Below are positions 43,181 to 52,095 of a DNA stretch of 64,000 nucleotides, one piece after another. The translations under genes and the position numbers were made by a program. The notes beneath the pieces are model-generated. The model searched no databases. It had not been told where the DNA came from and saw only the letters and a program-made list of their open reading frames with translations. Origin of the DNA: Bacteroidia bacterium (GTDB lineage: Bacteria; Bacteroidota; Bacteroidia; Flavobacteriales; Flavobacteriaceae); assembly GCA_030427865.1 (NCBI GenBank), contig JAUICK010000009.1, forward strand, positions 62,001 through 126,000, read 5' to 3'. Numbering within the stretch: position 1 is the stretch's first letter; each line of letters starts with the position of its first letter.

Positions 43181-44125
43181 TTGAACATAAAAAAAACCTT
43201 AAAAATTATATTACCTCTCGTTTTGGGAGGTTTTTTAGTTTGGTATTCTATCTCCAAAATATCTATTGATGTTTTAATCAGCTATTTTAAAGAAGCTAAT
43301 TATAGCTGGATTTTCCTCGGACTTTTCTTCGGAATTTTAAGCCATTTATCAAGAGCTTACAGATGGAAATTTATGTTAGAACCTATTGGATTTAAACCTA
43401 AATTCACCAACAGTGTTTTAGCTGTTTTGGTTGGCTATTTGGTCAATTTAGCGTTACCAAGGGCAGGTGAAGTTTCCAGAGCTTTGGTATTAACAAACTA
43501 CGAAGACGTGCCATTTGAAAAAGGCTTTGGAACCATAGTTGCAGAAAGAATTGCCGATTTAATTATGATGTTATGCATCATTTTAATCACACTTTTTGTG
43601 CAATTCGATTTTATCTACGAACTCTTAACCAAAAATTTCGACCCAATTAAAATCGGAATTGGATTAGTTGTACTTTTCATTGGTTTTTTCATTTTTACAT
43701 CTTTTGTAAAAAAAGCAACATCAGGAATTTTACTAAAAATTAAAACCTTTGTTTCTGGCTTAATTGAAGGCGTTACCAGTATTTTTAAAATGAAAAATAA
43801 ATGGGCATTTATTTTTCATACGGTATTTATTTGGGCAATGTATGTGGCTATGTTTTGGGCTACAATTCCTGCAATCGAAGGTTTACATGTTCCTTTAGGC
43901 GGAATTTTAATCGGTTTTATTGCAGGTGGTTTTAGCATTGCAGCAACAAATGGCGGAATTGGTTTGTACCCAATTGCAGTGGCGGGCGCTTTGGCTTTGT
44001 TCGATATTCCTACAGAACCTGCAACCGCTTTTGGTTGGATTATGTGGACTGCACAAACCGCAATGATTATCGTTTTTGGTGGTTTGGCTTTTCTATTTTT
44101 ACCAATTTACAATAAAAATAAATAG
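43181..44125 (+). CDS. Flippase-like / lysylphosphatidylglycerol synthase transmembrane domain protein
   Basis: Integral membrane protein of 314 residues with about eight transmembrane helices, of the UPF0104/LPG_synthase_TM family (AglD- or MprF-flippase like). Typical parts are LSRAYRWKFMLEP, NLALPRAGEVSRALVL and AATNGGIGLYPIAVAGAL. It lacks the soluble MprF synthase domain, so only the putative flippase part is present; the lipid substrate is unknown. The start codon is TTG (43181), 2 bp after the panD stop, with no ATG before the first helix. It is therefore coupled to panCD although unrelated in function. Confidence 0.88.
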   Translation: MNIKKTLKIILPLVLGGFLVWYSISKISIDVLISYFKEANYSWIFLGLFFGILSHLSRAYRWKFMLEPIGFKPKFTNSVLAVLVGYLVNLALPRAGEVSRALVLTNYEDVPFEKGFGTIVAERIADLIMMLCIILITLFVQFDFIYELLTKNFDPIKIGIGLVVLFIGFFIFTSFVKKATSGILLKIKTFVSGLIEGVTSIFKMKNKWAFIFHTVFIWAMYVAMFWATIPAIEGLHVPLGGILIGFIAGGFSIAATNGGIGLYPIAVAGALALFDIPTEPATAFGWIMWTAQTAMIIVFGGLAFLFLPIYNKNK

Positions 44126-44130
44126 TACTT

Positions 44131-44210
44131 GGGCGTTCCCTAAAGGTCGCGCTTTTCACTATATCTTTTTGCAAAAGAGCAAAAAGGATGTCGTTTCAAT
44201 CGCTAACGCA
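44131..44210. repeat. Putative dispersed intergenic repeat element with hairpin
   Basis: The gap before radA has a more G+C-rich patch than its surroundings, starting GGGCGTTCCC and containing a perfect hairpin (CTTTTTGC at 44165-44172, GCAAAAAG at 44179-44186, 6-nt loop) and TCGCTAACGCA. From memory, similar sequence recurs between genes of many flavobacteria. Not coding. Confidence 0.5.
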
Positions 44211-44301
44211 ACTATCCGCCAACATTATATTCTGCAAAAAAGTACATCATTATTTACAAACTTTGTAACTTTGAAACTTTCAACCTTTGCAACTCAAAAA
44301 A

Positions 44302-45663
44302 ATGGCAAAAACCAAAACAACCTTTTTCTGTCAAAACTGTGGCACACAACACGCAAAATGGGTGGGACAATGTGTTGCTTGTAAAGAGTGGAACACCATT
44401 GTAGAAGAAGTAATTCAAAAAGAAGAAAAACGCGTTTGGAAACAATCTACAACTACAAAAAGTATTATCAATAAACCTTTAAAAATTGCAGATATTGTTC
44501 TAAATCCTGAAGAAAGAATTGTTACCAACAACAACGAATTAGACACAGTTTTAGGTGGTGGTTTGGTAAAAGGTTCGGTTACATTGTTGGGTGGTGAACC
44601 AGGTATTGGAAAATCGACTTTATTACTGCAAGTTGCTTTAAATATTAGTCAAAAAGTGTTGTATGTTTCTGGTGAAGAAAGTCAGTCTCAAATAAAAATG
44701 AGAGCAGAACGTTTGGATGCAGAAAACTCTAATTGCTTAATTTTAACAGAAACCAATACCCAACAAATCTTCAAAAATATTGAAGAAACAGAACCCGAAG
44801 TTTTGGTAATCGATTCTATTCAAACATTACACACCAACTCTATAGAAGCTTCTCCTGGAAGCATTTCTCAAATTAGAGAAACCAGTGCAGAATTGATAAA
44901 ATTTGCCAAAGAAACAGCAACTCCAGTTTTGTTAATTGGGCACATTAACAAAGAAGGAAATATTGCTGGTCCAAAAATTCTAGAACATATGGTTGATGTT
45001 GTTTTACAATTTGAAGGCGACAGAAATCACACATACAGAATTTTACGAAGTCAGAAAAACAGATTTGGTTCTACTTCAGAATTGGGGATTTATGAAATGT
45101 TATCTAATGGTTTGCGAGAAATTTCCAATCCATCAGAAATCTTAATTTCTAAAAAAGATGCAGATTTAAGCGGAACCGCAATTGCATCAACCTTAGAAGG
45201 CATTCGTCCTTTAATGATAGAAATTCAAGCCTTAGTTTCTACAGCCGTTTACGGAACTCCACAACGTTCTACAACAGGTTACAATCTAAAACGACTCAAT
45301 ATGTTATTGGCGGTTTTAGAAAAAAGAGCTGGGTTTAAATTGGGCGCAAAAGATGTGTTTTTAAATATTACTGGAGGTATTAATGTTGATGATCCTGCTA
45401 TAGATTTGGCTGTGGTTGCAGCCATTTTATCATCAAATCAAGACGTCGCAATAAATCCAAATGTTTGTTTTGCTGCAGAAGTGGGTTTAGCTGGAGAAAT
45501 AAGACCTGTATCAAAAATCGATCAACGCATTACTGAAGCTGAGAAATTAGGTTATAAAAGTTTTGTTGCATCAAAATACAATAAAATTCCAAGAAAAAAC
45601 TACGGCATCAAACTAATTTTAGTCGGTAAAATAGAAGAAGCTTTTGCCACTTTGTTTGCATAA
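44302..45663 (+). CDS. radA: DNA repair protein RadA
   Basis: RecA-like ATPase that promotes branch migration in recombination. 453 residues. N-terminal C4 zinc finger (CQNCGTQHAKWVGQCVACKE region), Walker A GGEPGIGKST, the RadA-specific KNRFG motif in RSQKNRFGSTSELG, and a C-terminal Lon-like domain (FLNITGGINVDDPAIDLAV, EVGLAGEIRPVSKI). The ATG at 44302 is used; the TTG at 44287 would add LQLKK without family support. Monocistronic, with a terminator immediately after. Confidence 0.97.
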   Translation: MAKTKTTFFCQNCGTQHAKWVGQCVACKEWNTIVEEVIQKEEKRVWKQSTTTKSIINKPLKIADIVLNPEERIVTNNNELDTVLGGGLVKGSVTLLGGEPGIGKSTLLLQVALNISQKVLYVSGEESQSQIKMRAERLDAENSNCLILTETNTQQIFKNIEETEPEVLVIDSIQTLHTNSIEASPGSISQIRETSAELIKFAKETATPVLLIGHINKEGNIAGPKILEHMVDVVLQFEGDRNHTYRILRSQKNRFGSTSELGIYEMLSNGLREISNPSEILISKKDADLSGTAIASTLEGIRPLMIEIQALVSTAVYGTPQRSTTGYNLKRLNMLLAVLEKRAGFKLGAKDVFLNITGGINVDDPAIDLAVVAAILSSNQDVAINPNVCFAAEVGLAGEIRPVSKIDQRITEAEKLGYKSFVASKYNKIPRKNYGIKLILVGKIEEAFATLFA

Positions 45664-45664
45664 A

Positions 45665-45689
45665 AAAACCGAACATTATGCTCGGTTTT
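45665..45689. terminator. Bidirectional terminator between radA and hemD
   Basis: Arms AAAACCGA (45665-45672) and TCGGTTTT (45682-45689) with a 9-nt loop and A/T runs. It serves the two convergent genes. Confidence 0.82.
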
Positions 45690-45714
45690 ATATTTATTTT
45701 GAAAAAAGTTTCTT

Positions 45715-46461
45715 TTACTTTTTATTAACTTCTTTAATGTACTTATCTAAAGCCATTGTCATAGAAGGCGTTTCTGGTGTTGGTGCAGTAATATCGCATT
45801 TTAAACCGGCTTCTGTTGCTGCTTTTACAGTAGAATTACCAAAAACAGCAATTCTTGTGTTGTTTTGTTTAAAATTAGGAAAGTTCTTTAGTAAAGACTC
45901 AATTCCAGAAGGACTAAAGAATACCAAAACATCGTAAAACACATCTTCTAAATCAGATAAGTCACTTACCACTGTTCTGTATAAATCTGCTCTTTTCCAG
46001 TTTATTCCTAACTGATCTAATTCAACAGGAATTAATGGTTTTAATTTATCAGAAGAAGGTAATAAAAACTTCTCAGTTTTGTGCTTCTTAATCAGTTTTG
46101 TTAATTCAGGAAATGTTCTTTTACCCACATAAATTTTACGTTTTCTATACACTACGTATTTTTGCAAGTAATAAGCAACAGCTTCAGACTGACAGAAATA
46201 TTTCATATCATCTGGCACTTTAAAACGCATTTCTTCAGCAATTCTAAAAAAATGGTCTACAGCATTTCTACTTGTTAAAATAATTGCAGAAAAGTCGTTT
46301 AAGTCTATCTTTTGCCCCCTAACTTCTTTTACAGGAATTCCTTCAACATGAATAAAAGGTCTAAAATCAATTTTTACTTTTTGTTTATCAGATAAATCAA
46401 AATAAGGAGAAGTTTCTGCTTTAGGTGCTGGTTGCGATACTAAAATCGTTTTCACTTTCAT
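45715..46461 (-). CDS. hemD: Uroporphyrinogen-III synthase
   Basis: Cyclises hydroxymethylbilane to uroporphyrinogen III, the branch point to heme. 248 residues in the two-domain HemD fold: TILVSQPAPKAETSPYFDL, the AIILTSRNAVDHFFRIAEE strand-helix and, in the second domain, VLVFFSPSGIESLLKNFPNF with the conserved S-P-S-G, then IAVFGNSTVKAATEAGL. HemD is poorly conserved in general, but these motifs are clear. It is downstream of the DUF4271 gene by 18 bp, as in other flavobacteria, so probably one operon. Confidence 0.94.
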   Translation of the reverse strand: MKVKTILVSQPAPKAETSPYFDLSDKQKVKIDFRPFIHVEGIPVKEVRGQKIDLNDFSAIILTSRNAVDHFFRIAEEMRFKVPDDMKYFCQSEAVAYYLQKYVVYRKRKIYVGKRTFPELTKLIKKHKTEKFLLPSSDKLKPLIPVELDQLGINWKRADLYRTVVSDLSDLEDVFYDVLVFFSPSGIESLLKNFPNFKQNNTRIAVFGNSTVKAATEAGLKCDITAPTPETPSMTMALDKYIKEVNKK

Positions 46462-46479
46462 ACGCTTTCGTTTTATGAA

Positions 46480-47121
46480 TTAAAACATCAATTTAAACAA
46501 GATTAATAGCGGTGCTATTTCGAAGGCGCAAAAGTACAAAATAAAATAAAACAACTTATTAAAAATCAGCTTTTTGTTATTAAAAAAATGCAGCACAAAA
46601 CGAAATAAAAATAAGACTATTGATAAGTAAAGTAAAAAATGAGTGTTTAGTTGCGAATATTCTACTAAAACAATTCCGAAAAACAACAAAAAACTAATAG
46701 AATATAAGTAGCTAAATTTAGATACGACAAAAAAACGAACACTTTTTTTTATCTGAAAAACAATAGAAAGCGCGTATTCTAAACTCCATTTTACAATAAA
46801 GTATAAAAAAACACTTATAAAAATCATAAAAAAAGTAAAAAAACCTGTTGCTGTATTAGATGAGTAATGTATAATCAAAAAATACAAAACAACAGATAAT
46901 ACTATTCCAGAAAATAAAGAAATAACAATCTGAAAAGAATTAAAAAAACTGGTATCTTCTTCTGTTTCATCTTCAATAAAATTTTTTGAAAAAACAGACA
47001 AAGCATATCCTTTTAATTTTTTCGGATCGATTACTTTCATCAAAAAGATAGTCAAGAAAAGAAATACCAAAACAATGGTTATCCAATTATGAGTATTGTA
47101 AATTCTTTCTAACGCTTGCAC
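46480..47121 (-). CDS. DUF4271 family membrane protein
   Basis: Integral membrane protein of 213 residues with six or so predicted transmembrane helices (starting at about 14, 59, 90, 126, 154 and 188). The order ERIYNTHNWITIVLVFLF and TGFFTFFMIFISVFLYFIVK matches the Bacteroidota family DUF4271. Function unknown; it precedes hemD with 18 bp between. Divergent from the mannosyltransferase gene. Confidence 0.88.
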   Translation of the reverse strand: MQALERIYNTHNWITIVLVFLFLTIFLMKVIDPKKLKGYALSVFSKNFIEDETEEDTSFFNSFQIVISLFSGIVLSVVLYFLIIHYSSNTATGFFTFFMIFISVFLYFIVKWSLEYALSIVFQIKKSVRFFVVSKFSYLYSISFLLFFGIVLVEYSQLNTHFLLYLSIVLFLFRFVLHFFNNKKLIFNKLFYFILYFCAFEIAPLLILFKLMF

Positions 47122-47168
47122 TTTCTACAATTTGATAATATTAACGCAAAATTAGGAATTTATTAATG

Positions 47169-47176
47169 TATATTTG
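47169..47176 (+). promoter_or_regulatory. Putative -7 element of the mannosyltransferase operon
   Basis: TATATTTG matches TAnnTTTG and ends 26 nt before the ATG at 47203. No convincing -33 box. Confidence 0.42.
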
Positions 47177-47202
47177 TTTCCTTACTACATGATTATTTTT
47201 TT

Positions 47203-47925
47203 ATGTCAGATGCTTTAGTCATAATTCCTACTTATAACGAAAAAGAAAACATCGAAGCTATTATAAAAACCGTTTTCGAGCAAGAAAAAAGCTTTGATAT
47301 TTTGGTTGTGGATGATAATTCTCCTGACGGAACTGCTACAATTGTAGATACTCTAATACCAAAGTTTCCTGATCGACTTTTTATTGAAAAAAGAAAAGGT
47401 AAAAATGGTTTGGGCACCGCATATATTCACGGTTTTAAATGGGCTTTAGCCAGAAAATATGAGTATATTATTGAAATGGATGCTGATTTTTCTCATAACC
47501 CAAAAGATTTGGTTCGATTATACAATGCCTGCCACAAAGAAGGAGGTGATGTTTCTGTAGGTTCTAGATACGTAAACAATCAAGTAAACGTTGTTAATTG
47601 GGATATTAAAAGATTATTGTTGTCTTATTTTGCATCAAAATATGTGCGCATTATTACACGAATTCCTGTTTTTGATACCACAGCTGGTTTTGTTTGTTGG
47701 AAACGCAACGTTTTAGAAACCATACAATTAGATAAAATAAAATTTATAGGCTATGCTTTTCAAATAGAAATGAAATTTAAAGCATGGAAACACGGTTTTA
47801 ATATTAAAGAAGTGTCTGTAGTATTTACAGATAGAGATTTAGGAGCCTCTAAAATGAGCGGAAATATTGTTTCTGAAGCCCTTTTTGGAGTAATAAAAAT
47901 GAGATTAAAAGGATTGCCAAAATAA
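47203..47925 (+). CDS. Polyprenol monophosphomannose synthase (GT2)
   Basis: GT2 transferase of 240 residues, of the dolichyl/polyprenyl-phosphate mannose synthase type. Sequence landmarks are LVIIPTYNEKENIEAII, the metal and donor site DILVVDDNSPDGT, and EMDADFSHNPKDL with the DxD-type motif, then FKAWKHGFNIKEV. It lacks C-terminal membrane helices, so it is the soluble form. It probably transfers mannose or a similar sugar from a nucleotide sugar to a lipid carrier in the membrane. It starts an operon with dihydroorotase (6 bp gap) and the DUF4296 gene (1 bp gap). Confidence 0.93.
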   Translation: MSDALVIIPTYNEKENIEAIIKTVFEQEKSFDILVVDDNSPDGTATIVDTLIPKFPDRLFIEKRKGKNGLGTAYIHGFKWALARKYEYIIEMDADFSHNPKDLVRLYNACHKEGGDVSVGSRYVNNQVNVVNWDIKRLLLSYFASKYVRIITRIPVFDTTAGFVCWKRNVLETIQLDKIKFIGYAFQIEMKFKAWKHGFNIKEVSVVFTDRDLGASKMSGNIVSEALFGVIKMRLKGLPK

Positions 47926-47931
47926 AGATAA

Positions 47932-49275
47932 ATGAGTACTTATTTAATAAAAAAAGCTACAATTGTTAATGAAAACAACACGTTTACAGGTGATGTTCTT
48001 ATTGAAAATGAAATCATAAAAAAAATATCATCAGAAATTTATGCACCAGAAAATAAAGATATCGAAATCATTGATGCAAAAGGTAAATATTTAATTCCTG
48101 GTTTTATAGACGATCAAGTACATTTTAGAGAACCTGGTTTAACTCACAAAGCCAATATTGCCTCAGAAAGTAAAGCTGCAGTTGCTGGTGGTATTACTAC
48201 CTTTATAGAGCAACCAAATACTGTACCGCAAGCCACTACACAAGCATTTTTAGAAGATAAATTTAAAATTGCTTCTAAAGATTCTTACACTAATTATTCA
48301 TTTATGTTTGGAGGAACAAACACAAATTTAGAAGAGTTATTAAAAACCGATCCTAAAAAAGTAGCGGGAATCAAGTTGTTTTTAGGCTCATCTACAGGAA
48401 ATATGTTGGTAGATGATGTAGAAGTTTTAGAAAAGATTTTTTCATCAACAAAAATGATTATTTCCCTGCATTGTGAAGATGAAGCAACCATCAGAAAAAA
48501 TACTGCTGAATTTAAAGAACAATTTGGTGATGATATCCCTATTAAATATCACCCAATTATTAGAAGTGAAGAAGCATGTTATATTTCTTCATCAAAAGCC
48601 ATAGAACTGGCTAAAAAAACGGGTGCAAGAATTCATATCTTTCATGTTTCTACAGCCAAAGAAACCGAATTGTTTAGAAATGACATTCCGTTAGAAGAAA
48701 AACAAATTACAGCAGAAGTATGTGTGCATCATTTGTGGTTTTCTGATAAAGACTATGATCAAAAAGGTACACTTATAAAATGGAACCCTGCTGTAAAAAC
48801 CGAAAAAGACAGATTACGTTTATGGAAAGCCTTATTAGATGATAGAATAGATGTTTTAGCTACAGACCATGCACCACACACTTTAGAAGAAAAAAATAAT
48901 GTCTATACTAAAGCACCTAGTGGTGGCCCTTTGGTACAACATGCTGTAACTGCTATTTTAGAAAAAGTAAAAGAAGGCGTGATTTCTATTGAAAAAGCGG
49001 TTGAAAAAATGAGTCATAATCCTGCTAAATTATTTCAAATAGAAAAACGAGGTTTTATAAAAGAAGGATATTTTGCTGATTTGGTATTGATAGACCCAAA
49101 GAAATCGTGGACAGTTTCTAAAGATAATATTTTATATAAATGCGGTTGGTCTCCTTTTGAAGGAACAACTTTTTCATCAACCATTACGCACACTTTTGTA
49201 AACGGAAATTTAATTTTTGATAATGGCGTTTTTAATAATGATATTAGAGGAAAACGTCTAACTTTTAATCGTTAA
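47932..49275 (+). CDS. pyrC: Dihydroorotase
   Basis: Amidohydrolase of 447 residues for the third pyrimidine step. The metal-binding region reads PGFIDDQVHFREPGLTHK: the usual HxH is QxH here. The rest is intact: a Lys in GIKLFLGSS that would be carbamylated, His in SLHCEDEAT, His in IHIFHVSTAKE, and the catalytic Asp in DVLATDHAPHT. This is the Bacteroidota class I-like type. Alternatives are an allantoinase or a non-catalytic homologue, but the neighbourhood gives no purine link. The C-terminal GYFADLVLIDP and later strands form the small beta domain. Confidence 0.9.
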   Translation: MSTYLIKKATIVNENNTFTGDVLIENEIIKKISSEIYAPENKDIEIIDAKGKYLIPGFIDDQVHFREPGLTHKANIASESKAAVAGGITTFIEQPNTVPQATTQAFLEDKFKIASKDSYTNYSFMFGGTNTNLEELLKTDPKKVAGIKLFLGSSTGNMLVDDVEVLEKIFSSTKMIISLHCEDEATIRKNTAEFKEQFGDDIPIKYHPIIRSEEACYISSSKAIELAKKTGARIHIFHVSTAKETELFRNDIPLEEKQITAEVCVHHLWFSDKDYDQKGTLIKWNPAVKTEKDRLRLWKALLDDRIDVLATDHAPHTLEEKNNVYTKAPSGGPLVQHAVTAILEKVKEGVISIEKAVEKMSHNPAKLFQIEKRGFIKEGYFADLVLIDPKKSWTVSKDNILYKCGWSPFEGTTFSSTITHTFVNGNLIFDNGVFNNDIRGKRLTFNR

Positions 49276-49276
49276 A

Positions 49277-49696
49277 ATGAAAAAATTAAGTTACATATTC
49301 GTTTTTATTTTCTTGTTTTCTTGTACAAGTAACACCATTTTTGAAAAACCTAAAGATTTAATTCCTAAAGATTCTATGAGTCTTTTAATTCAAGAAATGA
49401 TGATTGCTTCTGCGGCTAAATTCACAAAAAACAAAAACAACCAGAGAAAAATTAATTATATGGCTTTTATTTATGACAAATACAAAATAGACAGCCTACG
49501 TTTTAAAAATAGCAATTTTTATTATACTTCTAAGATTGATTTGTACGAAGAAATTATTAATGATGCAAAAACGAAGTTAGAAGCAAAAAAAAATTATTAC
49601 ACCAAAAAAAGCAACACTTTAGATTCTATTAGAAGAGATTCTCTTAGAAAAACTAATGCAAAAACAAAGAAATTAGATACCATTAAAAAAAGTTAA
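49277..49696 (+). CDS. DUF4296 family lipoprotein
   Basis: Exported protein of 139 residues. A lipobox (FLFSCTSN, Cys near residue 16) makes it a lipoprotein; the mature part begins with an aliphatic region (PKDLIPKDSMSLLIQEMMIA) and ends in a Lys-rich coiled tail. This fits DUF4296, found in flavobacteria next to dihydroorotase. No known function. It begins 1 bp after the pyrC stop and its end overlaps the convergent epimerase by 4 bp. Confidence 0.88.
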   Translation: MKKLSYIFVFIFLFSCTSNTIFEKPKDLIPKDSMSLLIQEMMIASAAKFTKNKNNQRKINYMAFIYDKYKIDSLRFKNSNFYYTSKIDLYEEIINDAKTKLEAKKNYYTKKSNTLDSIRRDSLRKTNAKTKKLDTIKKS

Positions 49697-50694
49697 TTCT
49701 CCATAAAATTTTTACCCACTTCTTTTATTACTTCATCTATTTTTGTAAACTGAAAATTGAAACGTTTTTCAATTTTTTCTGAAGAATATTTTGAAATTGA
49801 ATGCGCACTTCTTGCAGAATACTTTGAAATTAGAGGCTCTTTTCCTGTAAATTTTGAAACAACCCAAGCAAATCTCCAAAAAATTGCTGTTTGCCAAGGT
49901 TTAATTTGTATTGATGGTCTTTTTTTACCTAAACTGTCTGCAATCAAAAAGAAAATTTCTTTAAACGATTTGTTCTCTGAAACTAAAATGAAACGTTCGT
50001 TTTTAACTTTAGAATTCATCAATTGCATCATAGCTTTTACAACATCTGTTACGCCTACAAAACCTGTAATTCCTTCTGTGTAAAACTTGAACCCGTTATA
50101 AACTTGAGAAAACAATTTACCAGAACCAGTAGTATAAAAACCACTTCCTAAAATAACTCCAGGATTTACAATTACCACTTTAACTCCTTCTTGACTTGCT
50201 CGCCAAACTTCCATTTCTGCTCCAAATTTGGTAATCGAATATCCGTTATTGTCTGCTTCTTTGTTCCATTCGTTTTCTTCTGTAATTAAATTTCCATTCA
50301 AGGAATCTCCCACTGAAGCAATAGAACCTACAAAACACAATTTTTTAATTTTTGCATCAATAGCAAGGTTTACCACAATTGCAGTTCCATGAATATTTAC
50401 TTTTCGCATTTCTCTATAATCATTGGGATTAAAGGAAATGAGTGCAGCACAATGATATACTTTATCAACATCAAAAAAAGCAGGAATCATAGATGGCACA
50501 TCAGTAATATCAGCCTTAAACCACTCTATTTTAGAAAACAAAGAAGCATCATCTGTATAAAAAGAAAATACTTTTTTTGTCTTTTCTATCCTTTCTTCAG
50601 AACGATAAATTGCACGCACTTTTTCATCATTTTTTATTAAATGATACAATAAATGTGCGCCAACTAAACCTGTTCCGCCAGTAACTAAAATCAT
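49693..50694 (-). CDS. NAD-dependent epimerase/dehydratase family protein (extended SDR)
   Basis: Extended short-chain dehydrogenase of 333 residues. The NAD-binding GxxGxxG is at the very start (MILVTGGTGLVGAHLLYHL), followed by VDKVYHCAALISF and the active-site region CFVGSIASVG with YSITKFGAE as YxxxK. The substrate may be a nucleotide sugar or a hydroxysteroid-like compound; it cannot be told. It stands alone on the minus strand: convergent with the DUF4296 gene and divergent from tyrS. Confidence 0.9.
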   Translation of the reverse strand: MILVTGGTGLVGAHLLYHLIKNDEKVRAIYRSEERIEKTKKVFSFYTDDASLFSKIEWFKADITDVPSMIPAFFDVDKVYHCAALISFNPNDYREMRKVNIHGTAIVVNLAIDAKIKKLCFVGSIASVGDSLNGNLITEENEWNKEADNNGYSITKFGAEMEVWRASQEGVKVVIVNPGVILGSGFYTTGSGKLFSQVYNGFKFYTEGITGFVGVTDVVKAMMQLMNSKVKNERFILVSENKSFKEIFFLIADSLGKKRPSIQIKPWQTAIFWRFAWVVSKFTGKEPLISKYSARSAHSISKYSSEKIEKRFNFQFTKIDEVIKEVGKNFMEN

Positions 50695-50727
50695 AGCACG
50701 AATTTAGCTTTTTTTGGTTGATAAGTT

Positions 50728-50735
50728 TATCTTTG
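50728..50735 (+). promoter_or_regulatory. Putative -7 element of tyrS
   Basis: TATCTTTG, a TAnnTTTG match 62 nt before the tyrS ATG. A start of transcription just after it would put the palindrome at 50749-50781 in the leader. No good -33 box. Confidence 0.42.
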
Positions 50736-50748
50736 TCGCGTTAAAAAT

Positions 50749-50781
50749 AGACCTCACAGGTTTTAAAAACCTGTGAGGTCT
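50749..50781. repeat. Perfect 16-bp palindrome in the tyrS leader
   Basis: AGACCTCACAGGTTTT (50749-50764), one A, then AAAACCTGTGAGGTCT (50766-50781). Probably a copy of a dispersed palindromic element of flavobacteria rather than a terminator, since the next gene starts 16 nt later and there is no T-run beyond the inner loop. Confidence 0.75.
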
Positions 50782-50797
50782 GAAATTGAAGCTTACA

Positions 50798-52093
50798 ATG
50801 AAGAATTTTATTAAAGAATTACAATGGAGAGGAATGTTGCATGACAGTATGCCAACAACAGAAGCGCACTTATTAAAAAAAATGAGAAGTGCTTATGTGG
50901 GTTTTGACCCAACTTCAGATTCTTTACATATTGGTAATTTGGTTCCTATTATGTTATTGGCTCATTTTCAAAGATGTGGACACAAACCCATTGCTTTGGT
51001 TGGTGGTGCAACTGGTATGATTGGAGATCCTTCTGGTAAATCTGCAGAACGTAATTTATTGGATGAAAAAACATTACGTCACAATCAAGAAGCTATTAAA
51101 GCACAATTAAGTCACTTTTTAGATTTTACTTCTGATGCAGAAAATGCTGCTGTTTTAGTAAATAATTACGATTGGATGAAAGATTTTTCGTTCTTAGAAT
51201 TTATTAGAGATGTTGGTAAACACATCACTGTAAATTATATGATGGCAAAAGATTCTGTAAAAAACAGAATTGGTTCTGAATCTAAAGAAGGAATGTCTTT
51301 TACAGAGTTTACCTATCAATTGGTACAAGGTTATGATTTCTTGCATTTGTATCAAAATAACAACGCTTCTATTCAAATGGGAGGTTCTGATCAGTGGGGA
51401 AATATTACCACAGGAACAGAATTAATTAGAAGAATTGGTGGTGGAAAAGGATATGCAATTACCTGTCCTTTAATTACAAAATCTGATGGTTCTAAATTTG
51501 GAAAATCTGAAGGTGGAAATGTATGGTTAGATGCCAAAAGAACATCGCCTTATAAATTTTATCAATATTGGTTAAATGCTTCTGATGAAGATGCAGAGAA
51601 ATATATTAAAATCTTTACGTTTTTAGACAAAGAAACCATTGATGCTTTAATTGCAGAACACAAGGAAACTCCACATTTACGTTTGTTGCAAAAGAAAATT
51701 GGAGAAGAAGTTACTGTATTGGTTCATGGAGAGGAAGCTCTTGAAAACGCCATAAAAGCTTCTAATATTTTATTCGGGAAATCTACTGCTTCTGATTTAA
51801 AAAGTTTAGACGAACAAACGTTTTTAGATGTTTTTGATGGTGTGCCACAAGCTTCTGTAACCTCTGCTGATATTGAAGAAGGTTTGGATATGATTGGTGC
51901 TTTGGCTGCCAAAACCAACTTTTTAAAATCGAATGGAGAAGCAAGAAGAGCGTTAAAAGAAAATGCAATTTCTGTTAATAAAGAAAAGGTAAAAGAAGAT
52001 TTTACGATTTCTGCAGCAGATTTAATTGCTAATAAATACATATTATTACAAAGAGGTAAAAAGAATTACTTTTTATTGAATGTAACCGATTAA
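50798..52093 (+). CDS. tyrS: Tyrosyl-tRNA synthetase
   Basis: Class Ic aminoacyl-tRNA synthetase of 431 residues that charges tRNA-Tyr. HIGH motif in [11 protein letters not shown], tyrosine pocket residues in [21 protein letters not shown] motif as KFGKS in [13 protein letters not shown], and a C-terminal S4-like RNA-binding domain ([20 protein letters not shown]). The ATG at 50798 is chosen over the TTG at 50786 because it directly precedes the family's first helix ([13 protein letters not shown]). Leader contains a perfect palindrome; the sterol-desaturase-type gene follows 2 bp later. Confidence 0.98.
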   Translation: MKNFIKELQWRGMLHDSMPTTEAHLLKKMRSAYVGFDPTSDSLHIGNLVPIMLLAHFQRCGHKPIALVGGATGMIGDPSGKSAERNLLDEKTLRHNQEAIKAQLSHFLDFTSDAENAAVLVNNYDWMKDFSFLEFIRDVGKHITVNYMMAKDSVKNRIGSESKEGMSFTEFTYQLVQGYDFLHLYQNNNASIQMGGSDQWGNITTGTELIRRIGGGKGYAITCPLITKSDGSKFGKSEGGNVWLDAKRTSPYKFYQYWLNASDEDAEKYIKIFTFLDKETIDALIAEHKETPHLRLLQKKIGEEVTVLVHGEEALENAIKASNILFGKSTASDLKSLDEQTFLDVFDGVPQASVTSADIEEGLDMIGALAAKTNFLKSNGEARRALKENAISVNKEKVKEDFTISAADLIANKYILLQRGKKNYFLLNVTD

Positions 52094-52095
52094 AA

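Noticed and set aside
44076-44384. 102-codon plus-strand frame spanning the flippase-like gene end, the repeat and the radA start
   Set aside because: It crosses two gene ends and the intergenic repeat in a different frame, and has no recognisable domain.
49277-49696. Frameshift or pseudogene in the tight pyrC-DUF4296-epimerase overlaps
   Set aside because: All three frames are complete with normal starts and stops; short overlaps are common in this window.
50389-50640. 83-codon open frame antisense to the epimerase
   Set aside because: Shadow frame; the epimerase on the other strand is complete with NAD and YxxxK motifs.
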